Origin: Lichenibacterium ramalinae
Lineage (GTDB): Bacteria; Pseudomonadota; Alphaproteobacteria; Rhizobiales; Beijerinckiaceae
Direction of reading: 5' to 3'
NCBI RefSeq assembly: GCF_004137085.1
Contig: NZ_QYBC01000010.1
Coordinates: 62,001-126,000, forward strand
DNA length: 64,000 nt
This document shows, one piece after another, positions 62,171-64,000 of this stretch. Under the pieces are notes generated by a model, which did no database searches, was not told where the DNA came from, and saw only the letters and a program-made list of their open reading frames with translations. Both the position numbers and the translations under genes were made by a program. How positions within the stretch are numbered: the first letter of the stretch is position 1; each line of letters starts with the position of its first letter.

Positions 62171-63888
62171 GCCCTGTCCCGCGGCAGACCGCCGCGGTCA
62201 TCGCGCGGGTCCTTCGAACGCGCGGAATCGAACGGATCTACGGACTGTGCGGCGGTCACGTCATGCCGATCTGGATGGCGTTGGCGGAGGAGGGGATCCG
62301 TATCGTCGACGTCCGTGACGAGCGCGCCGCCGTCCACATGGCACAAGCGGAGGCCGAACTGACCGGCCGCGTCGGTGTCGCCCTAGTCACCGCCGGACCG
62401 GGAGTCACCAACGCCCTGACCGGCATCGCCAACGCCCACGTGTCACGCACGCCCGTGCTCGTCTTGTCCGGCACCACTCCCAGGCCGCAGGAGAACAGGG
62501 GCGCGCTCCAGGACATGGACCACCCGAGCCTCGTGCGACCGGTGACGCGCTACGCACGCACCGTCCGAGACCCGGCCCTCGTGCCTCAGGAGCTCGCCGA
62601 GGCCTTGGCACGCGCGGAGGGCGAGGGTGGCGACCCAGGTCCGGCCTTCCTGGATTTCCCCACTGACGTGCTGAGGGCGCCCGTCCCCGCGAGCATGCTG
62701 CTCCCGGAGTTGGTCGAGCCTCGTCCACGGTTCCGCGCTCGCCCCGCTCCCGAGGCCGTGGCGAGCGCCGTGGACCTGCTCTGGTCGGCGCGCCGCCCGG
62801 TCCTCCTGGCCGGCCGAGGCGCGCGCGGCTCCGGCGCCCGGGTTCGAGCTCTGATCGCCAGACTCGGCTGTCCCTACCTCGACACCGGGGAGAGCCGCGG
62901 CTTGGTGCCGGAGGACGACCCGAACGCAGTGGGGTCGATGCGCGGCCGCGCCATGGCGGAGGCGGATCTCGTGGTCACGCTCGGGCGGCGGCTTGACTTC
63001 CAGCTCGCCTATGGATCGCCAGCCGTCTTCCGAGCCGCGCGATTCCTGCGCATCGCGGACAGCCCTGCCGAGTTGCGCGACAACCGATCCGGTGCGCTGG
63101 CAATCCTCGCGGACGTCGGAGAGACGCTCGAGGCGATGCTGCGCCACGCCGCGGACCGCCCGTCCTCCGTCGACCCGCGCTGGGCGGCGGAGTTACGCGA
63201 CGGGCATGCGGTCCGCGCGGCTTCGTTGCGGAAGACCCTGGCGGAGGCGCCGACGGGGGCGGACGGTCACATGCACCCCAATCGACTCGTCGCCGCGCTG
63301 CGGGACGTGCTGCCCCCGGACGCCACGCTGGCGATCGACGGTGGCGACTTCCTGAGCTTCGCACGCGTCGGCCTCTCGGCCGCCGCGGTCCTCGATCCCG
63401 GGCCGTTCGGTTGCCTGGGCGTCGGCGTGCCCTACGGCGTTGCGGCCGCGCTGGCCTACCCCGAACGGGTGACGGTGGTGGCGACGGGCGACGGAGCCTT
63501 CGGCTTCAACGCCGTCGAGATCGACACGGCGGTGCGCCACGATGCCAAGGTGCTGTTCGTGGTGGCCAACAATCGGGGCTGGCAGATCGAGGTCCGCGAC
63601 CAGGAAGTCACCCACGGCCGGGTCGTCGGGACCACGCTGCGGGACGCCGACTACGCCGCCATGGCGCGAGGCCTCGGGCTCTATGCCGAGCGGGTGGAGA
63701 GGGCCGAGGACCTGCCGGATGCGCTCGCACGCGCCCTCGCCCGGCGACCGGCCCTGCTCGACGTGGTGGTGACGTCCGACGCGGTCTCGTCCGACAGCAG
63801 GAGCGGGTTGGCCTGGGTACCCGACCTCCAGCCGTTGGCGGCTTGGAACGAGGCGGAGGCGGCGTGGCGGAAGTCCGGCGACGCATGA
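62167..63888 (+). CDS. thiamine-diphosphate-dependent enzyme (acetolactate-synthase/2-hydroxyacyl-CoA-lyase superfamily)
   Basis: A 573-residue ThDP enzyme with the three standard domains. The Pyr domain has the catalytic Glu in VDVRDERAAVHMAQAEAELT and ALVTAGPGVTNALTGIANAH. The middle domain is about 190-325. The PP domain has GDGAFGFNAVEIDTAVRHDA and ANNRGW for Mg-ThDP. Similar proteins are often labelled acetolactate synthase, but there is no small subunit and no branched-chain amino acid gene nearby. Location suggests a 2-hydroxyacyl-CoA lyase or a 2-ketoacid enzyme linked to hydroxyisobutyrate breakdown. GTG 62167 overlaps the transporter stop. Confidence 0.82.
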   Translation: MSPVPRQTAAVIARVLRTRGIERIYGLCGGHVMPIWMALAEEGIRIVDVRDERAAVHMAQAEAELTGRVGVALVTAGPGVTNALTGIANAHVSRTPVLVLSGTTPRPQENRGALQDMDHPSLVRPVTRYARTVRDPALVPQELAEALARAEGEGGDPGPAFLDFPTDVLRAPVPASMLLPELVEPRPRFRARPAPEAVASAVDLLWSARRPVLLAGRGARGSGARVRALIARLGCPYLDTGESRGLVPEDDPNAVGSMRGRAMAEADLVVTLGRRLDFQLAYGSPAVFRAARFLRIADSPAELRDNRSGALAILADVGETLEAMLRHAADRPSSVDPRWAAELRDGHAVRAASLRKTLAEAPTGADGHMHPNRLVAALRDVLPPDATLAIDGGDFLSFARVGLSAAAVLDPGPFGCLGVGVPYGVAAALAYPERVTVVATGDGAFGFNAVEIDTAVRHDAKVLFVVANNRGWQIEVRDQEVTHGRVVGTTLRDADYAAMARGLGLYAERVERAEDLPDALARALARRPALLDVVVTSDAVSSDSRSGLAWVPDLQPLAAWNEAEAAWRKSGDA

Positions 63889-64000
63889 TGGCGCGGGAGG
63901 GGCACGAGGTGTCATCCCAGGACGGGGGATCGAGCGGGCCCCGTCCCGCGGTCCCGGCCCCCTCGCGAAGCCCGGACCCAACCCAGCCTCTCCCGTCGAA
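63885..64000 (+). CDS. possible start of a further operon gene (truncated by window end)
   Basis: An ATG at 63885 overlaps the ThDP enzyme stop (ATGA), and the frame stays open to the window edge, reading MMAREGHEVSSQDGGSSGPR and a Pro-rich tail. No domain is visible in 38 residues. It could be a real coupled gene or chance. Confidence 0.25.
   Translation, partial: MMAREGHEVSSQDGGSSGPRPAVPAPSRSPDPTQPLPS

Noticed and set aside
1-64000. CRISPR arrays, tRNA or rRNA genes
   Set aside because: No regularly spaced repeats, cloverleaf-like sequences or rRNA segments were recognised by reading; a covariance-model scan would settle tRNA genes.

Overview
The window looks like a chromosome or large replicon of a GC-rich alphaproteobacterium, most likely in Hyphomicrobiales (a Methylobacterium-like or related genus). 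I infer this from uniformly high-GC coding sequence with frequent GTG starts, a class I PHA synthase, an aerobic-type cobalamin gene set carrying cbiD, several DUF2382 (YsnF/AvaK) proteins, a 'PhnA-like' membrane protein and a ScfR-type regulator remnant. No rRNA, tRNA or CRISPR array was recognised.

Layout. (1) 1-12.7 kb is a carbohydrate locus. A leftward operon encodes a sugar-binding protein, a two-domain ABC ATPase, a permease and an FGGY kinase. A divergent rightward operon encodes two SDR dehydrogenases, a cupin-type phosphoglucose isomerase, a shikimate-dehydrogenase-like protein, an UlaG-like metallo-hydrolase, an RpiR/MurR regulator and a GlcD-like FAD oxidase. A near-perfect HexR-type palindrome lies between the two operons. 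(2) 13.2-14.2 kb holds a solitary tyrosine recombinase. (3) 14.6-25.1 kb is a cyclic-di-GMP hub: a multi-PAS GGDEF-EAL gene whose first PAS carries an in-frame amber codon, a membrane diguanylate cyclase with a C-terminal GAF, and a GAF-PAS-GGDEF-EAL gene split cleanly by an IS66-family element with an 8-bp target duplication. The tnpB gene of that element is itself interrupted by a 55-bp hairpin insert. (4) 25.4-32.3 kb is a stress/envelope region with three DUF2382 proteins, a hybrid histidine kinase, a small secreted Cys protein and a PhnA-like membrane protein. (5) 32.5-38 kb holds a LysR regulator divergent from an OsmC-desaturase pair, a ScfR pseudogene fragment and phaC.

(6) 38.2-53.1 kb is a cobalamin (vitamin B12) cluster: cobB, cobA, cbiD, cobM, cobL, cobK, cobJ, cobI, cobH, cobG, cobN, cobW and a DUF1636 gene. 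A canonical cobalamin riboswitch heads the seven-gene leftward operon DUF1636-cobW-cobN-cobG-cobH-cobI-cobJ, most of whose genes overlap by four bases. (7) 53.5-54 kb has two small genes of unknown function. (8) 54.1-64 kb is a B12-dependent 2-hydroxyisobutyryl-CoA mutase locus: a divergent GntR/FCD regulator, mutase small subunit, acyl-CoA ligase, MeaB-type GTPase, mutase large subunit, a tandem-repeat hexapeptide protein, an MFS anion transporter and a ThDP-dependent enzyme.

How it fits together. Region 6 can supply part of the cofactor made for region 8. The mutase is expected to turn branched 2-hydroxyisobutyryl-CoA into 3-hydroxybutyryl-CoA, which connects to central acyl-CoA and PHB metabolism (phaC lies in the same window). 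The most interesting parts are the extended mutase locus with its extra ThDP enzyme and double beta-helix protein, the uncharacterised carbohydrate pathway, and the nested insertions in the c-di-GMP region.
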